Below, piece after piece: positions 52,644-64,000 of a stretch of 64,000 nt of DNA. The notes beneath the pieces are model-generated. The model saw only the letters and a list, made by a program, of their open reading frames with translations. It did no database searches and had not been told where the DNA came from. The position numbers and the translations under genes are program-made. Source of the stretch: Microdochium bolleyi (lineage: Eukaryota; Ascomycota; Sordariomycetes; Xylariales; Microdochiaceae); contig KQ964254.1 of the NCBI GenBank assembly GCA_001566295.1, positions 434,001 through 498,000 on the forward strand. Reading direction: 5' to 3'. Numbering within the stretch: position 1 is the first letter of the stretch; each line of letters starts with the position of its first letter.

Positions 52644-53280
52644 ACTGCTATGTCGAAAGAAGTCTTCGAAGTTCTTGCTTTGAACGTGTTCGCGAACTCC
52701 ATCAAAGCAGAGGTTGACTGGGACTGCTCGCGAGGTGTGTGATGGCCAATCGATCTCGGAACTGCAGACCGGAGCTCCAACGACCGAGACGCCGACCGAT
52801 ACTGGAGACCAGCTTGATTATGTAAGCGGAGAAGACCCTTGTGTGCGATCGCCTTATCCAGGACCCTGACTCTCTGAAAGTTGGTGGGGGAGGAGCAGGC
52901 CGAGTATTTCTTTGTTCTTGAAAAGATTCGCGAATAGCGACGAGGGGAAGTGGATAGGGATTGGCACAGAATAAGCAGTCCGAAGAAATCTTGGATTTTG
53001 TTTCAAGCTCTCGGCCTTATATATCTTTAAAGGTTGGGCAGACCAGCAACAGAGAGCTCAAGACCGAGACGGATCGTGGTGGGGCACGGTAGAGAAGGGC
53101 TACTTTTCAACAACTTCATGGAACCAAGATTTGCATAGCCTCAACCTGACACAAAGTCCACACAATTCATTGCCCTACCGCTGCAAGCGGCCATTAAGCC
53201 TTGCACGATCTCTGCCTGCTACGAATCAGTCTACATAAGTCCAGTGGCCAGCAGAAAATCTCAGATCCGGCATCTATCAC
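52644..53280. other. Divergent promoter (Arg/Ser-rich gene / EFM7)
   Basis: No coding exon is seen in this 0.6-kb bidirectional promoter. A TATATATC stretch lies near 53019-53026. Confidence 0.5.
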
Positions 53281-54081
53281 ATGATGGAGGACACCAATGG
53301 CCTTTTCGATGACCCGGAGGGTTACTACCCGCCAACGCCGCCGCCCCAGGTCACAGAGCATGTCATGAAGTCTGGAAAGACGATTACCCTGCACACCGTC
53401 GGCTCCAGCGCGCTCGATGCCCACCACGTGTGGAATGGCAGCCGGGTCTTGTCAGACTACTTCGAGACACACCTGGACGAGATCCGGGGCCGCACCTCAC
53501 TCGAGCTGGGCGCCGGGGCCGGGCTGGCCAGCATCTCGGCGGCTATCCTCGGCGCCAGGAAAGTCGTCATGACCGACTTCCCGGACGCGGACCTCATCGT
53601 GAACATGAAGAAGAACATCCTCGGCTGCGAGCACATCCCCGGCATCACCCCTGACTCGTTCAGCGAGGACAACACCACGGAGCGTGTAATCGATGTGGAG
53701 GGCTTCGTCTGGGGCGCGAACCCAGACCACCTCCTCAAGCGGCTGCAGCCCGGCGGCCACGGGGAAAAGTTTGAGGTACTGATCCTCGCGGACCTCCTGT
53801 TCCGGCACACAGAGCACGGCAATCTCGTCAAGACGGTCGAGGAGACGATGAGCCGCAAGCCCGAGAGCACGGCGTACGTAGTGTTCTCGAGCTACAGGCC
53901 CTGGCTGCAGGAGCGCGACTTTGGGTTCTTCGACGTCGCGAGGGAGCGGGGCTTCGTCGTCGAGAAGATCCTCGAGGTCAAGATGGACAAGGTCCTGTTC
54001 GAGGAGGACCCTGGTGACGAGGACGTGCTCAAGACGGTCACCGGTTGGACGCTGCGCTGGCCCGCGGAGAAGTGCACGTAG
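53281..54081 (+). CDS. EFM7-type protein N-terminal and lysine methyltransferase
   Basis: An intronless frame of 266 residues starting MMEDTNGLFDDPEGYYPPTP, a typical opening of the family. The SAM-binding motif I is LELGAGAGL (74-82), with VVMTDFPD (acidic residue Asp99) as motif II; LILADLLFRHTEH matches the post-II block where related enzymes have DxxY. The family (yeast Efm7, formerly Nnt1) methylates the N-terminal glycine and adjacent lysine of translation elongation factor eEF1A in the cytosol. The length fits. Two adjacent ATGs could serve as start; the first is given. Confidence 0.9.
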   Translation: MMEDTNGLFDDPEGYYPPTPPPQVTEHVMKSGKTITLHTVGSSALDAHHVWNGSRVLSDYFETHLDEIRGRTSLELGAGAGLASISAAILGARKVVMTDFPDADLIVNMKKNILGCEHIPGITPDSFSEDNTTERVIDVEGFVWGANPDHLLKRLQPGGHGEKFEVLILADLLFRHTEHGNLVKTVEETMSRKPESTAYVVFSSYRPWLQERDFGFFDVARERGFVVEKILEVKMDKVLFEEDPGDEDVLKTVTGWTLRWPAEKCT

Positions 54082-55152
54082 ACGGGGTTTTCACGGACGC
54101 GTGGGATAGTCCTTTGTTTGCGCAATGGGGGGTCAGATCTCCCCCCGAGGAGCCAGAGCGCCCAGACTATTCCTCGGCTCTGTTGTCCTGGACTCTGATA
54201 CACCCAGGTGCAATATCGGTGGCGCGGCGTCGTCTTCTCACAGGCCGTGCCGGACAGCTGCTATGCTCGGCCAGATCCGCAAGGGCGCGCGTGCATAAGA
54301 GCGCTTCGATGCCTTGAGCGCATTGATCTTGCTGGCAGACGCGATATGCGTCGTTTAGCTCTCGGGGTGTTGGCAATATTTGTGCTCCTGCACAATACAT
54401 CCCGCGGGCCGAGTGAGCGGGGCAGGTCGCGACGGCTCGAGAGCAGAAGCGATGCCGTGCGGAAGCACGTCGAGCTTCGCGCGGCGGATCACGGCCTGGC
54501 AGGGCGATTTAGGGAATCCTGATCGTCGCAGTTCAAGCTCTGCCATCCCATGGTTGACCTTCACAAAATGAGATACTCCATCACCATGGGTTCGTGTGTG
54601 ACCAGCCCCGTGGACAAATACCCAATTCACATCTTGCATCACTTCCTAGCGTCTTTTGTGCGCCTTGATCGATCTCGCTTCTTGACACAACACAGAAGAA
54701 GGGCGTAGTCTGACTGGACTTCCCCTGCGTGCCATCTTCTACCTCGTCATCCAAAAACGGTTCGCATGCGTGGAGTACTGCACGATCGCCAATATAAGCT
54801 ACGGCCAGCCTCTACCCCATTCAGAACTGAACGCCTTCATTGCGTAGACAGTCCGCTGCGGCCTGAAGCTCCAATGAGATTGCCTTAATATGACACAGGC
54901 TCATGTAGATATTGCTCAAGGCAAGGTGAAATGTCTCGGAGACAAGAACCACTTTGATTCCAGATATGCCAAGTCACAAAAGAGCCGTGGACAAACTGAA
55001 CAGTATATCCACCAATCGTGGTAACGACACGCAATCACAGCGCTTCATAAACCTGAACTCAGGCATCACGAGCTGGTAACTCAAGATCTAAGTGAAAGTG
55101 TGAATGACGAGCAGATTCCACATTGACTAACAATGGGACTCAGTCAACGGCA
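54082..55152. other. Convergent spacer
   Basis: About 1.07 kb separate the EFM7 and PhyH-family stops. I see no gene. The A+T content is higher than in the flanking exons. Confidence 0.55.
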
Positions 55153-56169
55153 TCACCCCGTCAGAGAATAACCGACATCGCCACTCTCCCGTCCCAGCTT
55201 GACAAGTTTGTCCCGCATCTTCTCTGCCCGGGCAAGTTGCCTCTCTGCCTCGTTCGGCCCGCTCGACCCGGAAAAGGCCCCCCTGAAGTCACACTGATCG
55301 ACCCATTCACCTACTCCATGCTGCAGGACATTCCTCGCCCGGAGCTTCCCGCCGGCGACATGCCCGACGCTTCCGTGCAGCGACATGCGGTCTCTGGCCG
55401 CATCGTACACCCCGCGGTGCAGGATGTTGTTGTTGTAGAACGCCACGTCCCCCGCGTCCAGCCTCACCACCATCTGCCCCGGCATGTCGCTCTCCAGCGG
55501 GTCGGCGCTCCTCTCCGCGTCCGTCCTCGCCCGGCGGTGCGACCCGGGGACCACGACGAGCGCGTCGTCGCCGTCCAGGAGCGCCAGGTTCCATTGCGTG
55601 TGCCACTCGGGCTGGCGGAGCCGCGCCATCTCCTCCTCCGGCGTGGCCGTGGGGGGGATGTCGTCGCGGTGCCATGTCAGCGAGAAGGACGCGTGGTCTG
55701 GCCGGACGAGCATGTTGTACAGCTCCATGACGAGGTCGTCGTCAGAGACGTCAACCCCGTCGCTGTCGTCGTCGTCGCGACTCATGAGCGCCTTGGCCAC
55801 GTCCAGGATCTCGTCGCAGAAGTAGCTCCGCGCGAAGACGCCGCTGTCCGGGCCCAGCGCCGGGTCGAGCAGGTTCTGCACCCCCCAGATCCCCCCCTCC
55901 GGGTCGAAGCCCGTCCATGGAGGGAACTGCTTGCCCACGGTGCGCACGTGAGGCCAGCCGCCGGACCGGGCGAGCTTTGTTGTGCGTTCCGCGGCGGCGC
56001 GGAGGGGCAGGAGCTTCTCTGGTGAGAGGATGTTGCGGATTACGACGAAGCCGTCTCTATGTAAGGCCTCGCGGAGTGCCTGAGGAGATGGTGTGTTGGT
56101 ATTTGTTGATGGTGGCGCTGCCGCGGCGGTGCTGCCGGTTGAGATGGTGGTTGCTGGCGCCGTGGCCAT
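55153..56169 (-). CDS. Phytanoyl-CoA dioxygenase (PhyH) family Fe(II)/2-oxoglutarate enzyme
   Basis: An intronless frame of 338 residues. The PhyH domain begins at ALREALHRDGFVVIRNIL (about 31-48). The metal ligands are His167 and Asp169 (WHRDD) and His251 (ILHRG), with an Arg (DRMSLHG, about 261) placed to hold 2-oxoglutarate. VVPGSHRRAR is the usual block between them. An acidic insert (SRDDDDSDGVDVSDDD) at about 130-145 is lineage-specific. The enzyme hydroxylates a substrate that cannot be inferred; fungal members range from phytanoyl-CoA oxidation to specialised metabolism. No PTS1 or PTS2 signal is evident, so a peroxisomal role is not supported. A tandem 20-bp repeat lies about 110 bp upstream. 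Confidence 0.88.
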   Translation of the reverse strand: MATAPATTISTGSTAAAAPPSTNTNTPSPQALREALHRDGFVVIRNILSPEKLLPLRAAAERTTKLARSGGWPHVRTVGKQFPPWTGFDPEGGIWGVQNLLDPALGPDSGVFARSYFCDEILDVAKALMSRDDDDSDGVDVSDDDLVMELYNMLVRPDHASFSLTWHRDDIPPTATPEEEMARLRQPEWHTQWNLALLDGDDALVVVPGSHRRARTDAERSADPLESDMPGQMVVRLDAGDVAFYNNNILHRGVYDAARDRMSLHGSVGHVAGGKLRARNVLQHGVGEWVDQCDFRGAFSGSSGPNEAERQLARAEKMRDKLVKLGRESGDVGYSLTG

Positions 56170-56891
56170 GGCTTATTACATGGGAGGAGGAGACACAAGA
56201 GTGACTTTCGGATCAAGAGACCTGAGTGGGAAGACACCGACTGGTTGTTGACGTGATGAATCGAAGCCGGGCGGCGTGCGGAGGCGGGACACGGAAAGCG
56301 GAGGCGGGACACGGAAAGCGGAGGAGGTGGAGTTGGCAAGATCGCCGGCGCGGGGAACCAGAGGGAGCTGTGTAAGTACAATCAATGCACTTCCTTGACC
56401 ATCGCCCCTTTCGATTCCGGATAAATTGATGAACCGATTGGTGTTCACTCACGGATAACCGCGTAAGGCATCTGTCCAAACCATGAGAAGTGAAGCTCCG
56501 GCATGTCCTTCACGGGCTTCGACAAGTCATTTTCTGCCCTCACCGCGCTGGCACTTGAAATACAGTACGCGAAGCACAACACCTGGAAGAAAGAGTCGTA
56601 CTGCACTGTACTGCACTGCATACACAAGTAGTAGAAGGACTTATTGTACTCGAAATCGGGGTCATCAAAGTGACCGCAACCTTGCAATGCGTATATTCTT
56701 GAGAAAAGTTTGGTAGCCAGGACGGCTGGTGGCAATGCCATGAAATATGTACGTGAAAAGTTCGATCCCAGATTGACCGTTCTTGGATGTGTCCATCTTG
56801 TTCTTTCCAGCGGCCCAAAGCGGCACGGGAATTCCCTTGATCAAGGCGACTCGGTCATCTGAAAGACCCTGCCCTTTCGGATCAAGCACTC
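56170..56891. other. Spacer: PhyH promoter and GH55 3' region
   Basis: I see no gene. The PhyH side contains the 20-bp tandem repeat. Confidence 0.55.
56281..56320. repeat. 20-bp perfect tandem repeat in the PhyH promoter
   Basis: GAGGCGGGACACGGAAAGCG occurs twice head to tail without mismatch, 112-151 bp upstream of the PhyH ATG. Confidence 0.95.
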
Positions 56892-59800
56892 TTAACCACT
56901 GCGGTACATGATGACGTTGGACGCGTAGGTGTTGAAGTTATCCGAGTTGCGGGTGAGACCCCGGCCGTCCCTGGTGATCATGTCGGAGGTGCCGATGGTG
57001 CTCAGGTCAAAGATGTTGACATTCTTGATAGAGCCCTCAAGGGAAACCATTCTCGACTGGCAGTTGGCTCCGTTCGCGATCAAGTTACAAGCTGATAGTA
57101 GCATTTTCGTCAGTACTTCTACCTCTGTGTTTTAGAATATTATTGAGAAATGGTCTCCGCTTACTCGTCGAATAATTGTTGAAGAAGCTATACAAGCCGG
57201 CTCCGTAAATGAAGATATCGGACGAGTCGATGATCCTCAGGCCCCAGGCGTTGGCGCAGTTGCCGCTGACGCCCTGGCAGGACGCAACAAAGTCTGGATC
57301 GCGGAGCGAGGTGTTGACCTTGAAGGGCTGGACCGCGTTGGGCGTGGGCTGGTAGTAGGGCGTCTCCGTTTGCAACATGCTGCCGAAGATGTTCTTGGTG
57401 CCGGCAAACTGATAGTTGTACAAGTGGAAATGCTCTGCGGCTCCTCCGACGAGCCAGAAGCTGTTGGAATTATATTAGTTAGCCATATGTTCTTCACAGA
57501 AAGAGGTCAAGAAACCGGTCAAAGGCCTGTCTCACCTTCCCGCTGTAGACTCGATGAAAATGCCGCGGCCCGCGAAGATGGTGATCTGCGCGTTGGTCGC
57601 GTCCTCGATGTCGTGGTCGGCGACCCAGATCCAGGTGTTCTCCATGTACAGGCCCGAGGACTGCTTGGTGGCGTGAACCGCCATGTAGGCCGCGATGCAT
57701 TTAGGGTCGATGTTCGAGGACCCGACGACTTTCGCGCACTGGGGAATCATGAACTCGGAGCCGGAGAAGCCGCCGATGCGCGTGTGGAAGTCCCAGAAGC
57801 CGGACGGGTTGCCGGCGGGGGCGACGAGGTTATACTCGACGAGGATGGCACCAGCGGCTAATAGACATCAGCATCAACCATGAAGAGAACGAACTGTGTG
57901 GTGAAGCTTACCAGGGCCCTTCGTTGACACGATGAAGTCGGAGAACTCGACACGCCCGGCGACGCCGGACTGGCTGCCGATCTTGAAGACGGGCTGCGGC
58001 GCGTCCTGGTTCTGGAAGAAGCTACCGGAGCCGAGGATGACGGGGTACGTCTCGCCCACGATCCTGGTGCCCGCGGGGATGTTGATCGTGCTCCGCACAA
58101 CGTACAGGCCGTAGTCGAGGTAGACGACCTTGTTACCCGCCGCGGCCTGGTTGATGAGGGCCTGGATGGCGGCAGTGTCGTCAGTGACTCCGTCACCGCG
58201 GGCTCCCAGGGATCGGGCGCTGAGGAAGTCGCTGGCTTGCAGGCTCTCGTACTGCGGCTTAGACTTCTGGTAGTAGTTGTTGCCGTTCAGGAGGGCGGCA
58301 GGTCGAGAGTTAGGGGTGATATCTCCCTGGAGCTCTGTGGCCCCAGCCGTGCCCAACACCTGATGTCCTTGGCCCCATGCGCCGACAGTTCTGGTGCCAC
58401 CGGCGAGGATAGCACCATTCGGCCCAGCGATGCCAGTACCAACGTTCTGGAACTTGATGTTCTCCATGATGACGGATCCCTGAGTGTCAGGCGTGCCATT
58501 CACGGTGTACTTCGACTGGATGAAGGTGGGCGTGTTGGTAATCGTGGAGTCCAGGATCGTGACCGAGCCGACGTCCGAGTTGTCCATCTTGATACCAGTT
58601 CCACAGTCGTTGATCGAGAGACCGATGTATGTCCAGCCTGGAGTGAGTTAGTAAAGGGGGTAGGCCGTACGAGCAGGAGGAGACTTACCCCAGTTCCACA
58701 ACTGGTTGATGGCGATTTTGCAGCCGGTGAACTTCAGGTTTCTCATAGTATACTGCTGGTTGCCCATGCTAGCGCACGACTGTTGTTACGAGGCACCGGT
58801 CAGCTATAATCCAAGAATTTGGAGAGTAAGAAAAAAAGAAAAAACTCTTACCTCGCCTCCCTGGAACTCCAGATCAGACATGAATCCACCAGAGCCCTCT
58901 TCAATAAACAGTCCAACGTGTACGACGTCGCTCGTGCGCGGCATCACGAACTTTAGGTTGTACAGGCTGGTCGCTTGAGAAGTCGGCCAGTGCATGCCGG
59001 TGGCGGCCTTGTTGGCTGGGATCGCGGTCGTGTCGAGTACAAAGTTTCTAGAAAAGCCACTAGTCAGCTTCTGACGTCCTCGTTATCCTTTGAATGGTCT
59101 CTTACCTGACTTCGCGGAAGAAGACGTTGACGGGGACCCAGTTGGGCTTCTCGGTGAAATACGGGTTTCCGTCGATCAGACCGAACCCGGCGAAGTTGGC
59201 AGTGGCCTTCAGCACAGGGCGGTTGTTCGGGTCACCGATCATCTAGAAGAAAGTCAGTACCAGGGCATATTCCGTAGTCGCAGATTCTAAAGGCCTGTTG
59301 GGCTCCAAAATACACCTCGCTGGCGGAACCCCGTCCGGGAGCCAACATACCTTTGTGTAGTAGGGAGTAACGATCGAGGACGAGATCAGGTAGGTTCCGG
59401 CAGGGAAGTAGACGACGGCCGGAGTCTCTGTCTTGGAAGCCTGTGTCACGGTTGTGTTAGTACGAGGCTTGGCCTTAGACGACAGTATTCGGAAGCTACT
59501 CGGCCACTTACACATCCTTGCAGGCAGCGGTTGTTCGGGGTGTTCATCGCACGTCGAATGGCCTCGGTATCGTCCGTGACTCCATCTCCGCGCGCTCCGA
59601 AGTCCTTGACGTTGCGGAAGACCTGGTAGTTGGCGCCTCCGAAGGGGGCCAAGCTGGAAACTCCGTCAGTTATAACCACCACATTCAGGGAGAGGCTCTC
59701 AAAACAAGGCCAGCAACTCACCCTTGATCTGTACAACTCAGGAAAACGTTCGTTAGTGGCGGCTCTCAAAGACGAAACTTCAAAGCAAAAACCAGTGCAA

Positions 59801-59905
59801 GTTTTGCAAGAATATGACCGACTTACGCTTGATGTTCTCCATCCAGTACGCCTGCGCCCCGAGGGCAAGGCCCATCAAGGCCGTGAGCATATGCTGAAAC
59901 TTCAT
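56892..59905 (-). CDS. GH55 exo-beta-1,3-glucanase (glucan 1,3-beta-glucosidase), secreted
   Basis: Eleven exons join in frame to 761 residues: 59827-59905, 59722-59728, 59512-59653, 59351-59440, 59106-59242, 58852-59047, 58689-58779, 57912-58637, 57536-57857, 57165-57460 and 56892-57091. The start MKFQHMLTALMGLALGAQAY is a signal peptide. The two halves are right-handed beta-helix (pectate-lyase-3-like) domains, each opening with the same motif: FGARGDGVTDDTEAI near residue 47 and LGARGDGVTDDTAAI near 390, which identifies GH55. These enzymes release glucose from beta-1,3-glucan (callose, laminarin, fungal wall) outside the cell. The second exon is only 7 nt; without it the frame fails. The intron in front of 58779 uses an AACAG acceptor upstream of a nearer TAG because only this keeps frame. 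Confidence 0.92.
59722..59728 (-). other. Seven-nucleotide microexon of the GH55 gene
   Basis: ATCAAGG on the minus strand is flanked by a TACAG acceptor and a GTGAGT donor. It adds 7 nt that complete a His, Gln and Gly codon sequence (ENIK-HQG-LAPFGG) and restore frame between exons 1 and 3. Confidence 0.75.
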
Positions 59906-62900
59906 GGCCGCGAACAAGTATCGATTCTGCAGACCGATGACGAAGAAGAAGAATAGCACAGGTTGATATGATCGGGACCGGTACTTATATAGAGGACCGA
60001 CGATTCCAATGAAGCTGCCGTGACTTAGGGTGACATTGGGCCCATGCATGTGAACAAGTCACCCGCCCTGGCAATAACAGTGAGGCAACACGCCTCGGTG
60101 AAACTAGAGCATAGTTTCTTTTCCCCGGCATACTACTAGCCAAGCAGTGTTACCTGTGGCGGGCCAGTAATATCAGCGAGCCGCCCCCTCCGGAGGGAAC
60201 GATCCCCTGATCTCGGCTTTTTTGGGAAGGATCCGGTGTGTCATTGGACGTGAAGCTGCATGGGGCATGGGTGCGTGCCACATTAGAGGATCATCCCATG
60301 GATTCTTAACTATTGGCCCTCTCGAAAGGGTATTTATTCTAGATCAAACATGTGCACCTCGCAATGCGAATGTCTGACAGGAAGCCAAACCTTGTGTATG
60401 TGACCTTCCAGTAAGGTAGCATGATGAGGCACTGACTGAGACAGGCCAGAGATCATCTTCTATTGTCTGCTGGAGTCTGTGATACCTGTGCGCGTGGGCC
60501 ACGAGCACCTTGTACCACCATTATCCGAGGGGCTCTCCACGATCGAGGAGGCTAGCCCGGTGACCGAAGCCGCCGCTTGTCTATGCGCATTACTGCACCA
60601 GATCCTGCGCCAGGATGTCTTCGGCCCGTTATCGACTGAAGCATGGGCTGTGGTTGCATCACAAGCATCCAGACCTCCTCTGGTTGCAGCCCAAAGTGGC
60701 ATCGAGTATGGGGAAGCAGGGCTCCACGAATCGTTTACCTCGTCGCACTTTGTCCAAGCGAGCAAGCCTTACCCGTGAATGGCGCCGGCGTCTCGAATCC
60801 GGGGACGATCTTGGCTGGTCCCGTGGCTCAGGTACCCAAGTTGAGATCAAGGGTCGCCTGGAAAGTGCCGACGCAAGCTAGTCCAGCCAATCAGGCTGCC
60901 AATGCAGGGTTCCTATAGATGCCACGGAGACATTGCGATTTGCGAGATCGCGAACGGGATGGAGTGAAGGTTGTCAAGCCTCTTTATTAGTCTCTTAGTA
61001 ACGCCGAAGGATCGCCAGCAAGCGCCGGGTCATCCGCCACTCCGCACGGCACCTCCCGCTCGGTATTGTCTTCTTTGGAGGACAGCACTACACAGGCATG
61101 AGAAGCACCAGCCGGTGTTGTAATTCAAAGGGACTGGAGTCTTCCGCAAGGCCACGTCGATGGCCATCCGACTATTGAGCAACGACTCGGACTAGAGGCC
61201 ACAAGACCTATCTACTGATGATTCAGCCTGGTGCGGAGCAGAGCGTGTGGTGCTGTCGAGCGCGTGATCTGTGATACTGTATTCCTGGTGGCGAAGAGAA
61301 AGGCTGCCGGATGAAACACTGCGGCGAGCAACGTCAACATGTGGCCTCCTTTAATTTCTCGATGAGGAAGCTGCGTTCCAGGTTCTGCAGCCCCTGCTGC
61401 CACTCCAATTGCGGGGGGCGGCGTACCTGCCTCGACCTGCCAGGCCAGCCTGCAGCCTGCAGAGGTCCAGACATCAACACGTGCCGCACACAACGCCAAA
61501 GTCTCTTTCTCCGAGTGACCACGACGGGAGCCCCAGCAGCAAAGCCGCGATGCAGACGGCAGGACTGAGCAGCATGCTGGATCACAAGCCTCAGTGACCA
61601 GTCGAGGAGGGTGTCAAGCTGGGCTGTCCAACATGGATCATGCGCCCGCCGTCCGCCAGACGAAACCCCTCGGATCCTCTCCGCGATGCAACCACCACCC
61701 ACCCCTTGCAAGCATGCGATCACAGGACACCGGACGATCGTGCAGACTGCCGCGATGGAGTATCGATGCTTGCAGACTTGCGGCATGGGCGAACCTTTCA
61801 GCACCTGACAGCACGAAATCCTGACAGACTTCGCGCAGGCTTTCACTACCGAGTCTACCTTCATGAACCCTAGGGTGCTCGGGTGTCCAAGACGGCCCGA
61901 CAAGACGACATGTAACGTACCTTAAGGTACCTTGGCTGGTCTGTCTCCACCACTCACTCGCTCATGCGTTCCCATCTCGGCCTCAGACCTTACGCTGCAT
62001 AGTCCCGGTCTTCACAACTGCTTATCGCTCGGCTGTCGACGACTTGAGCACAACGAACGCCTCTCACCTATTGTGGGCAAGGTATTCAGGACACAGAAGC
62101 TGGAGCTCCCGCGCCCAAACTTGAACACGTAGGATCCCCTTACCCATGTGACACGGTATCGATTACAGAATCTCCATACGCTAGACAGGGACTCCAAAAT
62201 CATGAGTCGCCAGTTTGTTGGAGCCGCATGCAGGACCAGACCTTGAGCAGTAGGTATCTAGCCGGATTGAACCACCGAACAATGTACGGATAGCAGGACC
62301 AATAGTTGTTACGTCGATCGAGTGCCACAATGACCAAATGCGAGGCTGGCGCGTGCACATTCCGTAGTCCAGCTCCGTCACTGCTTCTTTCGTGAACGAC
62401 TCGCTTTCATGCACTGACCTTCGTCGCATACCTGGCGGCTGGTCAGCAATGCAAAGCTACAGCAGCCGTGACGACACATGCCATTGATGATTCCAGGTGT
62501 CCCGAATACCCTATGCTCGGGAAGGGCGCAAGGACGCTGTACAGGCTTGATCATCGCAGGCTCGCGCCGAGGTTGGGTGGACTAGAAGCGGCGCACAAGC
62601 CGAGCACAATTTCAACGAGTCGGAAATTGTCACGGCCACGAGCATTTCCCCGCTTGGTCTCCCCCACAATCCCCCAGCTCCGTGAGAATCCGCTTTTTCG
62701 ACCAAGCACGTAATACTTGCCTCCGGAGTGCTCGGTTATTGCTCTCACATGCAAGTATTGTGTACAGACTGGACGAAGGAAAAGAAGCTCGGGGATGGGG
62801 AGGTGGCGCATGGAACACTTCTGTCTGCGGCCCACCGCCCCCCCCCTCCCCCTCTCTTCTTCCCTCTCACCCTCACTCGGGCCTCTCTCGCTGGGCGCTC

Positions 62901-64000
62901 TGTCGCGAGCTTTGGAGCGGCCTTGGGGCGGGGCTACGTCGCGTAGAGCAGCAGCAGCACCAAGCACGGTTTTCGTGGCCGGTGTCGAACCCCCCCACCA
63001 CTGACCCTAGGCGGAAATCCATCCCCGCGTGCGCCCAGTTTGGTCTCCAAAAGTGAACTCCACATTTTGTTGGGATGTTGCGTTGCGCCCTGGCCCCTCC
63101 GCACCACGAGTTATGCGCTCCAAGCAGCCATGGACAGGCAGGACAGGTTCTGATGCAGGCGGGAGAAGGGAGCACGTGCGTGTCCACCGGTGACCAGAGG
63201 TGACTGCCGTGGTCCAGCAGGACGCAGACGCAGCGCGGAGGCTGGCTGGGACTCCAAGGTGCTGCGGGCCCACTGCGGGCAGACTCGTTGATGGTGCCAG
63301 AAAGCAAGCCGCAGCCTGGAAGAAAAAGGAACAGCCAGAGCGGCGGACACACAAGTTGGAGCGTGAAGCTCGTGCTTGGAACACGGGCCAGGCGGGCAGG
63401 CTGGGGTGATGTGCTGTGCCCTGACTGGTGGACGGGTCGAGCCACCCCCCACCTCCTTCTCCAAACTGTTCAAGGTTGCCAAGAATTGGGACTGGGGCGG
63501 GCCCCGCAGGCTCTGACAATGGGCTCAGAGCTGCCACTGCGGCACTGCCTTCCCCAGCTCGGCCCAAGCTCTCCTCCAGGCCTCCTCCACACACGGCCCT
63601 CGCAAAGCACGTTTCTTCTGCGCCTGCAAGGCAGCCCGTCTGCATCAGGCAGCCTGTGCTCTGTATGGACCCCCAGCATCGTGCCAGCACTGCATCAGCT
63701 CACCCGCCTGCCAGCCTGGCCTGCTGTCACAGCCCAGCCCAACCCAGCAGGGCCACCTGGGCGGCCGGATAAACTGACGCACGGCATACCAGACGCTCCC
63801 AGAGAGGGTTCACTCCCGTCCTCCCGCCGGAGCGAGGCTGCGGTAGCCGACCGGCACAACCCAGCTCGACCAGAACCACGCACAAGGTGGGCTGGGCGAG
63901 ATATAGTCGGCCTGTTCTGACCAGCACAGCTCGGCTCGGGCCAGGGCCTCCCTTGCCGGGTCGCCCAGTTCGGGGAAACATCCTCCACGTCGGAGTCGCC
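59906..64000. other. Terminal gene-poor region
   Basis: The first 100-150 bp should be the GH55 promoter. Beyond it frames up to 227 codons overlap on opposite strands without domains. A perfect 14-bp palindrome GTACCTTAAGGTAC is at 61917-61930, and C-rich runs lie at 62831-62870. I find no gene, and the window ends without an open recognisable frame. Confidence 0.5.

Noticed and set aside
63007..63690. 227-codon minus-strand frame near the right end
   Set aside because: Cys/Gly/Ser-rich chance sequence overlapping plus-strand frames of similar length. No exon structure or domain.

Overview
This window is nuclear DNA of a filamentous ascomycete (Pezizomycotina, probably a Sordariomycete). 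The case rests on GC-rich coding exons split by short introns with GTRNGT donors and YAG acceptors, on long gene-poor spacers, and on the gene set: GH55 and GH131 glucanases, a GRISEA/Mac1-type copper-fist factor, a fungal ferric reductase, an NRPS-like A-T-R-R enzyme and a tRNA-Glu with an intron. There are no operons. Each gene stands alone, in convergent or divergent pairs. I resolved 17 protein genes and one tRNA gene; exon borders were placed by hand and the reading frame is kept across every intron.

Left part (3.6-14.0 kb): a carboxy-muconate cyclase of the beta-ketoadipate pathway (+), a large ferric reductase (+) with a perfect ATCTGATAA iron-GATA site upstream, a small SRPBCC protein (-), a secreted GH131 glucanase (+) and an intronless cytochrome P450 (-).

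Middle (15.5-33.8 kb): a 1,289-residue NRPS-like protein (-) with the A-T-R1-R2 order of fungal glycine betaine reductase (choline synthesis), an extreme Gly/Ala-rich silk-like secreted repeat protein (-), mitochondrial ETF-ubiquinone oxidoreductase (+), a DUF3445 / heme-dependent oxidative N-demethylase-like protein (-) and a DHA1-type MFS transporter (-). A tRNA-Glu(UUC) gene follows at 34.5 kb.

Right part (38.8-60 kb): the TATA-binding protein gene (+), whose inferred leader of about 0.8 kb contains no ATG and is preceded by its own TATA box; a sarcosine/fructosyl-amino-acid-oxidase-like flavoprotein (-); a U2SURP/SR140-like splicing factor (+); the copper-fist regulator (+); an Arg/Ser/His-rich nuclear protein (-); the EFM7 methyltransferase (+); a phytanoyl-CoA-dioxygenase-family enzyme (-); and an 11-exon GH55 exo-beta-1,3-glucanase (-) that includes a 7-nt microexon.

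Two themes recur: beta-glucan breakdown or remodelling (GH131, GH55), and metal or redox handling (ferric reductase, copper regulator, heme and flavin enzymes). Four proteins touch methylated-amine chemistry (glycine betaine reductase, N-demethylase-like protein, sarcosine-oxidase-like flavoprotein, ETF-QO), but they are scattered and I do not claim a cluster. Spacers at 1-3.6, 19.4-22.3, 24.2-26.8, 34.6-38.8, 47.1-49.3 and 60-64 kb show no convincing gene.
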